DNA from: Thalassospira lucentensis
Lineage (GTDB): Bacteria > Pseudomonadota > Alphaproteobacteria > Rhodospirillales > Thalassospiraceae
Direction of reading: 5' to 3'
Assembly (NCBI RefSeq): GCF_011806425.1
Contig: NZ_JAATOV010000001.1
Location: 558,001-622,000, forward strand
DNA: 64,000 bases
Under the pieces are notes generated by a model. The model worked only from the letters and a program-made list of their open reading frames with translations. It was not told where the DNA came from and did no database searches. Below are positions 1-7,721 of this stretch, in pieces. How positions within the stretch are numbered: the stretch's first letter is position 1; each line of letters opens with the position of its first letter. The translations under genes and the position numbers were made by a program.

Positions 1-688
1 GTGTAATGATCGGGACCAGCCCCGGTTCAAGCTTGATCCGATTGATCATCTGAACAATCGCAACCCCGCCCGCCAGGCCGAAAACAGCCCCCAGACCAAT
101 TTGCAAAACAAAGCGTTGCAGCAATTCGACGGCGATATTATCGCCCCCGCCCAGCACGATCAGTTCGACCAAGGAAATGGTCAAAAACACGGCCATGGGA
201 TCGTTCGAGCCCGATTCAACTTCCAGCGTGCTGCGTGTGCGATCACGGAGATTAATGCCGCCAACGCGCAGCAGGAAAAACACCGCCGCCGCATCGGTTG
301 AACTGACAATCGCCCCAAATAACAGGGCCACAAGCCACGGCACATCGAGCACAAGCCACGTGATGCCACCAATCACACCCGTGGTGATCATGACCCCGAA
401 GGTCGCCAAAACCACAGAGGGCCCGGCGGCGATTTTTAAGGTTCGCAGTTGGGTTTCAAAGCCACTGTCAAACAAGATCAGGGCCAGCGCGATGGAGCCA
501 ATGAAATAGGCAAGCGGGGCATTATCAAAGGTGATGCCACCAATGCCATCCTCGCCCGCAGCAAGGCCGACAAACAAAAACACCAACAGCAAGGGTGCGC
601 CAACACGGAAGCTGACCAAGCTTGTGAATACAGCGACAATCACCAGAATCGATGCAATCAGGATGACCAGATTCATCGATTCAATCAT
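1..688 (-). CDS. nhaP2: K+/H+ (Na+/H+) antiporter NhaP2/CvrA type, N-terminal part, cut by window edge
   Basis: Only the first ~229 codons are present; the gene runs off the left edge. The translation begins MIESMNLVILIASILV and is a string of hydrophobic helices. It carries blocks typical of E. coli CvrA/NhaP2: GGITFDNAPLAY, ALALILFDSGFETQ, GAIVSSTDAAAVFFLL and EVESGSNDPMAVFLT. In CPA antiporters the acidic residues of the last two blocks belong to the ion path. The family exchanges K+ or Na+ for H+ at the inner membrane; the full protein is usually about 550-600 residues with a C-terminal TrkA_C-like domain that would lie outside the window. The ATG at 688 has AGGAG at 696-700. The Lrp-type regulator upstream is on the same strand about 210 bp away. 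Family sure, ion specificity not. Confidence 0.85.
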   Translation of the reverse strand, partial: MIESMNLVILIASILVIVAVFTSLVSFRVGAPLLLVFLFVGLAAGEDGIGGITFDNAPLAYFIGSIALALILFDSGFETQLRTLKIAAGPSVVLATFGVMITTGVIGGITWLVLDVPWLVALLFGAIVSSTDAAAVFFLLRVGGINLRDRTRSTLEVESGSNDPMAVFLTISLVELIVLGGGDNIAVELLQRFVLQIGLGAVFGLAGGVAIVQMINRIKLEPGLVPIIT

Positions 689-899
689 GCGTGTGCTCCT
701 GCGTTGTGGGCGTTTTTGCCGTTATGTGAATGACCCGGTCCCTTGGCAAGGAAGACGGTGCGGGTCAGAAGTCGTGTCGCCAATAAAGCAGTAATGTATG
801 AATATATGCCTGCAATCTGGTGGCGATTTTGTGGATATTCTGTGTGCCTTGGCTATATGGCGTTTTTTATCCGTTAAAACAGGATAACGCCGATTATAT

Positions 900-1364
900 T
901 TATCCGTCTTTTTCGGCAGAAGCCGGAACAAAGGATGTTTCCTTGGCCGTGGACAGGGCGATTTCCGGCAAGACTTCCAAAATACCGCCAAGTTCCTTGA
1001 TCGTATCGGTGACAAAGCTTTCGAGATGGGCGGTATCGCGCAGGCGCAGTTTCAACAAGAAATCAAACCGCCCGGTCATGTGATGACATTCGAGAACTTC
1101 GTCTTCCTTGATCAGGGATTTGACCAGTTTTTTGTTGCCCTTGGCCGGATCGGTGCGCAGCCAGACCATGGCGGTCAAGGCGCGGCCGATGGCGTTGGGA
1201 TCAACCGACACCTGATAGGATTTAATGATGCCCTGATCGCGCAATTTGCGCACCCGATCATTGACCGCAGAAACCGACAATCCGACCTTGGACCCGAGAA
1301 CCGAATAGGACAGTGATGCGTCTTGCTGTAAAATGTCGATCAGCTTGCGATCAATCATATCCAT
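900..1364 (-). CDS. Lrp/AsnC family transcriptional regulator
   Basis: 154 residues, the usual length for a one-HTH Lrp/AsnC protein. The N-terminal winged helix (about residues 1-60) starts MDMIDRKLIDILQQDAS and has the recognition-helix pattern VGLSVSAVNDRVRKL. The C-terminal RAM/AsnC effector domain (about 70-145) includes ECHHMTGRFDFLLKLRL. Such proteins form dimers to octamers and sense amino acids. The ATG at 1364 has a good Shine-Dalgarno (GGGGAAAG) just upstream. It precedes the antiporter gene on the same strand and is divergent from the DMT carriers that start at 1687, so it could control either; amino-acid-responsive control of the exporters is an inference. Confidence 0.9.
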   Translation of the reverse strand: MDMIDRKLIDILQQDASLSYSVLGSKVGLSVSAVNDRVRKLRDQGIIKSYQVSVDPNAIGRALTAMVWLRTDPAKGNKKLVKSLIKEDEVLECHHMTGRFDFLLKLRLRDTAHLESFVTDTIKELGGILEVLPEIALSTAKETSFVPASAEKDG

Positions 1365-1686
1365 GAAACTTTCCCCTGATGCGTTTGTTTTGATGTGTCT
1401 GATGTTACACGAAAATCAGGCCCCCGAGAACATTTAGCCCCAAACAGCCAATGTCGGTTGTGACATCACCGCTGCCAGCCTTGCCCGATGCGCACCCCGG
1501 GGGTCGTGCATTGTGGCAAGACAGGTGCGCACATTTGTCATACAACATTGGAAGTTATATAGTTTCCCGGCCTGTGTGGCGCAAACCGCAAGATGAATAC
1601 CGATTACGCTGACAGTTTCTTGGCCGTTTGGCGTGCCCCATCATCGTTTTTCGCACCCCAATTCCTTTTAAGGGTCCTGACCCCGA
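1365..1686. other. Divergent intergenic region between Lrp-type gene and DMT carriers
   Basis: About 320 bp with no credible ORF. It must hold the promoters of the Lrp-type gene (leftward) and of the three-gene DMT run (rightward). I see no convincing -35/-10 pair and no long palindrome. The only translation signal is AAGGG some 13 bases before the 1687 ATG, a rather long spacing. Confidence 0.5.
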
Positions 1687-2718
1687 ATGCAGCCTTTTGG
1701 CCCCACCGAAAATAATGTCCTGCGTGGCATGTTGCTTATGATCGGCTCTGCATTTTGCATGGCCGCCATGGCGGTGTTGATCCGCTATATCACGCAGGAA
1801 GTGCATCCGTTCGAAGCGGCATTTTTCCGGAATCTGTTCGGTTTGCTGCCGATGCTGCCCTTTATTCTGGGCCAAGGACGCGGTGGATTGAAAACCGCAC
1901 GGTTTAAGCTGCATTTCATGCGCGCGGCCCTTGGCCTTGGTGCGATGTTGTGCCTGTTTTCCGCCCTTGCGATCACCCCGGCGGCACAGGTGATTGCGAT
2001 TAACTTCACCCTTCCGATTTTAACCACGGTGCTGGCGGCGATCATCGTGCGCGAAGTGGTGCGCGCGCGGCGCTGGAGTGCGGTTGCGATTGGGTTTGTC
2101 GGGGCGATGGTGATTATCCGCCCGTTCGGCCAGAGCTTTGAAACCGGGGCGATTTTAGCACTTATTGCCACCCTGTTTATGGCATCGGCCATGACAACGG
2201 TGAAGATGCTGTCGCAGACAGATAGTGCCAATGCCATCGTGACATGGATGGGGCTTATTATGACGCCGCTATCCTTTATACCGGCCCTTTATTATTGGCA
2301 GACGCCGACCGTTTGGCAGTTGGGGGTTCTGGTGTTGATGGGGGTGTTTGCCACAGCGGGGCAGCAGCTTTTGGTGCGGGCATACCGGGCGGCGGATCAG
2401 TCCTATGTCATGATTTTTGATTTCTTGCGCCTGCCCTTTGTCGCGGTGATGGCGTTTATCATGTTTGGTGAAACGGTCGATATTTGGACCTGGGTCGGGG
2501 CGAGTTTGATCATTGGATCGGGGCTTTATATCGCACGGCGCGAAGCGGTTTTGGCCAAGCAGGCCCGGATTGACGCCCGCCTTGCCACCACGGCCCCCGC
2601 CGACGCGCAAGCCATCCCGGTGGGACGGATTGACCGGCCAGCGGACACCGACAACATTGGCGAGAGTGATACCCCGGATGCGCCAGATAACGGCATGAAG
2701 GAAAAGCCAGATGCGTAA
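1687..2718 (+). CDS. EamA/DMT superfamily transporter, paralogue 1 of 3
   Basis: 343 residues with about ten hydrophobic helices arranged as two EamA repeats (roughly residues 12-145 and 155-290), the standard drug/metabolite transporter plan. Family-typical segments include HPFEAAFFRNLFGLLPMLP in the first repeat and SYVMIFDFLRLPFVAVMAF in the second. Its tail after the last helix is unusually long (about 50 residues, rich in Ala, Pro and Asp). It is the first of three adjacent, clearly related genes on one strand and overlaps the next by 8 bp (2711-2718), so they are probably co-transcribed and translationally coupled. Substrates of such carriers (amino acids, S-adenosylmethionine, drugs) cannot be read from sequence. 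Confidence 0.9.
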   Translation: MQPFGPTENNVLRGMLLMIGSAFCMAAMAVLIRYITQEVHPFEAAFFRNLFGLLPMLPFILGQGRGGLKTARFKLHFMRAALGLGAMLCLFSALAITPAAQVIAINFTLPILTTVLAAIIVREVVRARRWSAVAIGFVGAMVIIRPFGQSFETGAILALIATLFMASAMTTVKMLSQTDSANAIVTWMGLIMTPLSFIPALYYWQTPTVWQLGVLVLMGVFATAGQQLLVRAYRAADQSYVMIFDFLRLPFVAVMAFIMFGETVDIWTWVGASLIIGSGLYIARREAVLAKQARIDARLATTAPADAQAIPVGRIDRPADTDNIGESDTPDAPDNGMKEKPDA

Positions 2719-3655
2719 ATGGTTTTCGACCCTGCCGCCCTATATTCAGGCAACGATCTTTGCGGTCTGTGCATCCATCACCGCATCCATGTCATCGATC
2801 ATGATCCGTTTGGGCACGGCGGAAATTGATCCGTTACAGGCGGTGTTTTTACGGAATTTATTTGGCCTGATCATGATTGCGCCGTTTGCGTTGCGATCGG
2901 GGTTTGCGCCGCTTAAGACCGCGCGGCTGCCGATGTTTGGCCTGCGCGCGGTGCTGTCGATGGGGGCGATGACGTTTTGGTTTTCATCGATTGCCTATTT
3001 GCCGCTGGCCGAAGCCACGACGCTTAACTTCACCGTGCCGTTGTTTGGCACGTTTTTGGCTGCGGTGTTTTTGGGCGAAACCATCCGAAAATACCGTATT
3101 GCCGCCCTGTTGGCCGGGTTTATCGGGGTGATCATTATCATTCGACCGGGCAGCGAGACCATGCAATGGGCAAGCCTGTTGCCGATTATTGCCGCCCTTT
3201 GTATGGCGTCGGCAGGGTTGACCATCAAGTCGCTGTCAAAGACGGAAAACAGCACGACGATTGTGCTTTATATGATGGTGCTGACCACGCCAATGACCTT
3301 CATCCCGGCCTTGTTTGTGTGGCAAACGCCCGATTTGCCGACCATTGGGATTATGCTTGGCGTCGCACTTTTTGCCAATCTGACGCAGATTTTTAACACC
3401 AACGCGTTTCGGGTTTACGATTACAGCTTTGTGGTTGGGTTTAACTATTTGCGCCTGCCGATTGTGGTGGCGATTGCCTTTGTCATGTTTGGCGAAATCC
3501 CCGAAATCTGGCTGCTGCCCGGTGCGGGATTGATTATCGGCGCGGCCTTGTTCATCGCCCGGCGTGAAGCCAAACTTGCCAAGGAAGCCGACCGCATCAA
3601 ACGCGGACCATCGGCCGCGGCGAGTGATATTGAACCGCCATCCAAACGCAGATAG
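2711..3655 (+). CDS. EamA/DMT superfamily transporter, paralogue 2 of 3
   Basis: 314 residues, about ten helices, two EamA repeats. The block LPLAEATTLNFTVPLFGT (near residue 100) is shared almost letter for letter with the third gene, while the first gene has a diverged version (ITPAAQVIAINFTLPI). Genes 2 and 3 therefore look like the more recent duplication. The start overlaps the end of the first carrier by 8 bp. The cytoplasmic tail is short and basic. It is an inner-membrane permease of unknown substrate. The 63-bp gap to the third gene has a possible Shine-Dalgarno (AGGGGAGG) directly before that gene's ATG. Confidence 0.9.
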   Translation: MRKWFSTLPPYIQATIFAVCASITASMSSIMIRLGTAEIDPLQAVFLRNLFGLIMIAPFALRSGFAPLKTARLPMFGLRAVLSMGAMTFWFSSIAYLPLAEATTLNFTVPLFGTFLAAVFLGETIRKYRIAALLAGFIGVIIIIRPGSETMQWASLLPIIAALCMASAGLTIKSLSKTENSTTIVLYMMVLTTPMTFIPALFVWQTPDLPTIGIMLGVALFANLTQIFNTNAFRVYDYSFVVGFNYLRLPIVVAIAFVMFGEIPEIWLLPGAGLIIGAALFIARREAKLAKEADRIKRGPSAAASDIEPPSKRR

Positions 3656-3718
3656 GCGGGGTTCACGCGCCAAAAACGGATAAAGCCAGATGGGGCCGCA
3701 GAAAGGGGAGGCGTTCCG

Positions 3719-4738
3719 ATGAAAACATGGTTTGATCGCCAACCCAATACGGTGAAGGCCAGTTTTTATGCGCTTTGTGCGGCAATGTTGGCGGCGTGTT
3801 TTACCCTGACCATTCGCTTTGCCACCGCAGAAATTCATCCCTATCAGGCGGTGTTTTTGCGGTTCTTTTTTGGCGTGATCCTGATTGCGCCGATGGTTTG
3901 GCGCAACGGTTGGGCAACGCTTAAAACCGCGCGTTTGCCGTTGCTTGGATTGCGTGGGGTCTTGTCGGCATCGGAAATGTGTTTATGGTTTATGGCCGTG
4001 CTTTATTTACCACTGGCCGAGGCGACCACGCTTAACTTCACCGTGCCGCTTTTTGGGACGATCTTGGCCGCTGTTGCCTTACGCGAAACGGTGCGTGTGC
4101 ATCGATGGATCGCGGTTTTGGTCGGGTTTGTCGGGGTGGGTTTGATCATTCAACCCGGATCCGATGCCATGCAATTGGCAAGCTTGCTGCCGATAGCCGC
4201 GGCGATGTGCATGGCCGGTGCGGGGATGATCACCAAAAAACTGGTGCGAACCGAAAGCACCACGGCCCTTTTGTTTTATCTGATGGTGATCACAACACCG
4301 ATTTCGCTGATCCCGGCCCTGTTTGTTTGGCAGACGCCAAGTTTGGCGGCCTTCGGCTTAATGGCGGTTGCGGCATTGATGATGAATGTCATGCAAGTGT
4401 GCAATGTGAAGGCCTTGCAGCTTGCCGATTACAGCTTCTTTGTCGGGTTTTCCTATTTACGCCTGCCGATCATTGCGGTTTTGGCCCTGATCCTGTTTGG
4501 CGAAGTGCCCGATATCTGGATTTTGCCCGGTGGGGCGATGATTGTCGGCGCAGCGATTTATGTGGCCCTTCGGGAACGTAAACTGGCGGCAGAGGCAGCA
4601 AAGACGGCAGAGGCGACAAAGACTGCAAACCCAACGGACGATGTTTCCGCACAAGTTCCGACACAAATTCAAACACAAGCTCCGGCACAAGACCCGCAGG
4701 CGGCAATCCTTAGCGAACGTGATCCCAAGGCGCGGTAG
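3719..4738 (+). CDS. EamA/DMT superfamily transporter, paralogue 3 of 3
   Basis: 339 residues, about ten helices, two EamA repeats; the core matches the second gene closely (LPLAEATTLNFTVPLFGT, SYLRLPIIAVLALILFGE). The cytoplasmic tail of about 50 residues is low complexity and Gln/Thr/Ala rich (AQVPTQIQTQAPAQ), unlike the basic tail of paralogue 2. A strong Shine-Dalgarno (AGGGGAGG) sits about 6 bases before the ATG at 3719. The three carriers probably form one unit; no terminator is visible before the dehydrogenase gene 116 bp downstream, although a palindrome lies in that gap. Substrate unknown. Confidence 0.9.
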   Translation: MKTWFDRQPNTVKASFYALCAAMLAACFTLTIRFATAEIHPYQAVFLRFFFGVILIAPMVWRNGWATLKTARLPLLGLRGVLSASEMCLWFMAVLYLPLAEATTLNFTVPLFGTILAAVALRETVRVHRWIAVLVGFVGVGLIIQPGSDAMQLASLLPIAAAMCMAGAGMITKKLVRTESTTALLFYLMVITTPISLIPALFVWQTPSLAAFGLMAVAALMMNVMQVCNVKALQLADYSFFVGFSYLRLPIIAVLALILFGEVPDIWILPGGAMIVGAAIYVALRERKLAAEAAKTAEATKTANPTDDVSAQVPTQIQTQAPAQDPQAAILSERDPKAR

Positions 4739-4787
4739 CCAAACACGCCCACAACCTGCAATTCTCCTTGCCCGCTAAAGATATAAT

Positions 4788-4805
4788 TTGGTATGTAAAT
4801 ACCAA
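4788..4805. promoter_or_regulatory. Palindromic operator candidate before the SDR gene
   Basis: Perfect inverted repeat TTGGTAT-GTAA-ATACCAA (7-bp arms, 4-bp spacer), centred about 58 bp before the chosen start of the dehydrogenase gene. Size and position suit a TetR- or MarR-type operator. No matching regulator gene lies next to it. Confidence 0.45.
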
Positions 4806-4854
4806 TTAAAATATCACGAACAAAGATTTGATCAAAAACGGGAGGCTTCACGTC

Positions 4855-5616
4855 ATGCAGGTCAAAGGATCCATCGCCATTGTGACCGGGGCAGCGTCCG
4901 GGCTTGGCGCGGCCACGGCAGAGGTGCTGGCCCATGCCGGGGCGCAAATTGCGGCTTTTGACCTTAATGAAGATGGGGCCAAGGCAACCGCCGAAAAGCT
5001 TGGCGGGGTTGGGTTTGGCGTGGATGTTTCCGATGCCGATAGTGTTGAGGGTGCGGTTGCCAAAGTGGTCGAAACACTTGGCACGCCGACGATTTTGGTC
5101 AATTGCGCCGGGATCGTGCATGGCGAACGCATTGTTGGGCGCGAAGGCCCGGCCGACCTTGCGGCGTTTTCAAAGGTGATCACGGTTAATCTGGTCGGCA
5201 CCTTTAACATGATGCGCGTTGTCGCCCACACCATGAGCCAGAATGATCCGTCCGATACGGGTGAACGCGGGGTGATTATCAACACTGCCTCCATCGCCGC
5301 ATTCGAAGGACAAATTGGACAGGCCGCATATGCCGCGTCCAAAGGTGGTGTTGCGTCGCTTACATTGCCAGCGGCGCGTGAATTATCGCGCCACGGGGTG
5401 CGGGTTGTGGCGATTGCGCCGGGCCTGTTTGGCACCCCGATGTTGATGGGGTTGCCCGATGACGTTCAAGAAAGCTTGGCGGCGAATACGCCGTTTCCCA
5501 AACGTTTGGGCGATCCAAATGAATATGGTCGTCTTGCCCTGCATATCTGTGAAAATCAGATGATCAATGGCGAGACGATCCGCATCGATGGCGCGGTCCG
5601 GCTGGAGCCGAAATAG
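4855..5616 (+). CDS. Short-chain dehydrogenase, HSD10-like 3-hydroxyacyl-CoA dehydrogenase
   Basis: 253 residues, the usual classical-SDR length. Visible motifs: the NAD-binding TGAASGLG near residue 12, NCAG near 90, the catalytic Ser in NTASIAAF, and YAASK (Tyr-x3-Lys) around residue 164. The segment from GQIGQAAYAASKGG through VAIAPGLFGTPM is characteristic of type II 3-hydroxyacyl-CoA / 2-methyl-3-hydroxybutyryl-CoA dehydrogenases, which act in isoleucine and fatty-acid breakdown. An upstream TTG at 4828 is in frame, but the ATG at 4855 has GGGAGG at the right spacing and the protein then starts where the family does. A palindrome (4788-4805) precedes it and an intrinsic terminator follows. 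No other beta-oxidation gene is adjacent. Confidence 0.85.
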   Translation: MQVKGSIAIVTGAASGLGAATAEVLAHAGAQIAAFDLNEDGAKATAEKLGGVGFGVDVSDADSVEGAVAKVVETLGTPTILVNCAGIVHGERIVGREGPADLAAFSKVITVNLVGTFNMMRVVAHTMSQNDPSDTGERGVIINTASIAAFEGQIGQAAYAASKGGVASLTLPAARELSRHGVRVVAIAPGLFGTPMLMGLPDDVQESLAANTPFPKRLGDPNEYGRLALHICENQMINGETIRIDGAVRLEPK

Positions 5617-5661
5617 CCCCCATAGTTCGGCCTTCGGCCCGGAAATGCTGCTGCCGCAAAG

Positions 5662-5696
5662 CGCCCTGCCATGTCCCGCACCGGCAGGGCGTTTTT
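5662..5696 (+). terminator. Intrinsic terminator after the SDR gene
   Basis: Stem CGCCCTGCC / GGCAGGGCG (9 bp) with a 12-base loop, followed by TTTTT. It lies 45 bp after the dehydrogenase stop. Confidence 0.85.
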
Positions 5697-5805
5697 GCGC
5701 GTGGTCATCCTTGCGGCGGCACGGCTTGCGCCCACGCGTTTAGCCCGAGACCCAAAGGGGTGCCGGGTGAATTAGGGGTAAATCAATCGCCGAGGGTTTG
5801 TCGAT

Positions 5806-6096
5806 TTAGACGTCGACCACGGTTTCGCAGAATTTCGCAAGGTCAATGTCCTTTTGCGTCACACCGCCCGCATCGTGGGTCGTAAGGGTCACGCCGACCT
5901 TGTTGTAGACATTGAACCATTCCGGATGGTGATCCATCTTTTCGGCCATGATCGCAATACGGGTCATGAAGCCAAATGCGGAATTAAAATCGCCAAACAT
6001 ATAAACACGGCCAATCGAAATGCCGTCTTCGGAAAGCTCCCAGCCCGGAAGATCGGTAAGGGCTGCCTCAATCGCGGATTTGTCGAGTTTGCTCAT
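5806..6096 (-). CDS. phhB: Pterin-4a-carbinolamine dehydratase
   Basis: 96 residues, the full length of the PCD/DCoH family. The active-site block is intact: [15 protein letters not shown], with the His-His pair and downstream Asn/Tyr, followed by [15 protein letters not shown]. The enzyme dehydrates 4a-hydroxytetrahydrobiopterin formed by phenylalanine hydroxylase and so recycles the pterin cofactor in the cytoplasm. The ATG at 6096 follows AAGGAGACACCC, a strong Shine-Dalgarno. No phenylalanine hydroxylase gene is in the window, so its partner must be elsewhere. It is on the same strand as the glycosylase/GST pair but about 50 bp downstream of it. Confidence 0.93.
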   Translation of the reverse strand: MSKLDKSAIEAALTDLPGWELSEDGISIGRVYMFGDFNSAFGFMTRIAIMAEKMDHHPEWFNVYNKVGVTLTTHDAGGVTQKDIDLAKFCETVVDV

Positions 6097-6144
6097 GGGT
6101 GTCTCCTTATTTTTTTATGCTGTCATTTAACCATAAAAATAGAA

Positions 6145-6792
6145 TTAACCCAACAAAGCCTGCAACTTGGCGCGCAGAACCGGCAAAAGATCGGTTTCAA
6201 ACCATGGGTTCTTTTTGATCCAAGCGGTGTTGCGCCAACTTGGATGGGGCATCGGGATAATATCGTCGGGCAAATAGTCGGCAAAGCCCGCCACGGTTTC
6301 GGTCATGGTGCGCGCACGCCGTTTGCCCAAATAGTAACTTTGCGCATATTGCCCAATCAACAGGGTCAGGCCGATATCGGGCACATGGCGCAACAAGGCA
6401 TCGTGCCAGGTTGGTGCGCATTCCGGGCGGGGTGGTAAATCCCCACCGCGTTCCATGCGGCCCGGATAGCAAAAGCCCATCGGCATGATGGCGAATTTGG
6501 CCGGATCGTAAAAATCATCGACCGACACCCCCAACCAATCGCGCAACCGATCGCCAGAGGCATCATTCCATGGCAGGCCGGTTTCATGCACCCGGGTTCC
6601 CGGTGCCTGGCCGATGATCATAACCCGCGCGCCCTTTGCCATGCGCACCACCGGACGCGGGCCCAAGGGCAAGGCCGCAGCGCAGATCGCGCAGGCACGC
6701 ACGTCCGTTAAAAGCGCATCAAAGGCCGGATCCCCGCCGGGCGGATCGATTTCGGGCAGGTCGCCATGGATGCCGGGTTTTAGGCCGGGCAT
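6145..6792 (-). CDS. Uracil-DNA glycosylase superfamily protein with Fe-S cysteines
   Basis: 215 residues. The UDG-superfamily motif I appears as IIGQAPGTRVHETGLPWND (about residue 59 on) and the C-terminal motif as PMPHPSWRN. Four cysteines match the 4Fe-4S pattern of family 4-like enzymes: CAIC near residues 34-37, then one in MGFCYPGR and one in PRPECAPTW, 17 apart. Family members excise uracil or other damaged bases, but this branch differs from classical family 4 in motif I (GQAPG, Pro-Trp-Asn-Asp), so substrate and even activity are open. The gene starts 3 bp after the GST stop, so the two are almost certainly one transcript. Confidence 0.8.
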   Translation of the reverse strand: MPGLKPGIHGDLPEIDPPGGDPAFDALLTDVRACAICAAALPLGPRPVVRMAKGARVMIIGQAPGTRVHETGLPWNDASGDRLRDWLGVSVDDFYDPAKFAIMPMGFCYPGRMERGGDLPPRPECAPTWHDALLRHVPDIGLTLLIGQYAQSYYLGKRRARTMTETVAGFADYLPDDIIPMPHPSWRNTAWIKKNPWFETDLLPVLRAKLQALLG

Positions 6793-6795
6793 GGG

Positions 6796-7455
6796 TTAGC
6801 CCACCTCGGAATCTTCGATCACCCATTCTTCGGCCTTGGCATCTTCGTACCATGCCTTCATATCGGGCAGATCAAGGACGGCTTCCATATAGGCATTGCC
6901 GATTGGATCCAGGGTCACGCCATAGGTTTTAAACCGGGTGACCACCGGCGCATACATCGCATCGGCAATCGAAAAATGACCAAACAGAAAATCGCCGCCC
7001 TGACCATATTGGGTGCGGCAGGTTTTGAAAATGTCGCCAATGCGCGCAATGTCGGCATCGACACCCGGCCCCCGGCCAAGACCGGTCAGGGATTTGCGGC
7101 AATTCATCGGCATGTGGCTGCGCAAGGCACCAAACCCGCCATGCATTTCAAGCGACACGGCGCGCGCAATCGCACGGACATCCATATCGAGCGGCCAAAG
7201 CAGCGTATCGGGTTGGGTATCGGCGATATATTCAAGGATCGCCAAGGCTTCCCAGATGGTTTTATGCCCGTCAAAGAATGCCGGCACCTTGGCGGTCGGT
7301 GAAAAAATCGGCGCCTGTGCCGCGAAGGCGTCGCTGCGCAACTGCACGAGCTTTTCATCAAATTCGACCCCGGAGACCTTAAGCCCCAGCCACGCGCGCA
7401 GCGACCACGACGAATAATTTTTATTGCCGATATAAAGCACAGGAGACGTTTGCAT
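6796..7455 (-). CDS. Glutathione S-transferase family protein
   Basis: 219 residues from the chosen start. The thioredoxin-fold N-terminal domain contains NKNYSSWSLRAWLGL, where the Ser pair is where GST-like proteins place the GSH-activating residue, followed by SPTAKVPAFFDG with the cis-Pro and IWEALAILEYIAD, the GSH-binding Glu-Ala/Ser turn. The rest is the all-helical C-terminal domain. A longer frame opens at 7557, but the extra 34 residues are basic and unlike the family, while the ATG at 7455 begins MQTSPVLYIGN, the usual beta-1 strand. It is directly upstream of the glycosylase-like gene (3 bp). Likely role is detoxification or thiol chemistry; substrate unknown. Confidence 0.88.
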   Translation of the reverse strand: MQTSPVLYIGNKNYSSWSLRAWLGLKVSGVEFDEKLVQLRSDAFAAQAPIFSPTAKVPAFFDGHKTIWEALAILEYIADTQPDTLLWPLDMDVRAIARAVSLEMHGGFGALRSHMPMNCRKSLTGLGRGPGVDADIARIGDIFKTCRTQYGQGGDFLFGHFSIADAMYAPVVTRFKTYGVTLDPIGNAYMEAVLDLPDMKAWYEDAKAEEWVIEDSEVG

Positions 7456-7721
7456 GGCTGAGCCTTTTTTTGCGATGGGATGATCTGTGTTCGTTACAAT
7501 CGCTGCTTTGCGGCGGTGTTTCAAGACCACAAGCCGCGCGATGAGGTGATGGCCCAAAGCAACCTTGCCGATTAGGCAAAACAGATTGTTATGGACAATT
7601 GCCCAAACCCATTGCCGCCCGTAAGATCAGGCCACATATCTTACCTAACGCGGGGCCGTCACATAGCGTTTCGGCCCAATCATCGCGTTAGAACAACCGT
7701 CACCAGCAGGGAAGTCTTACA

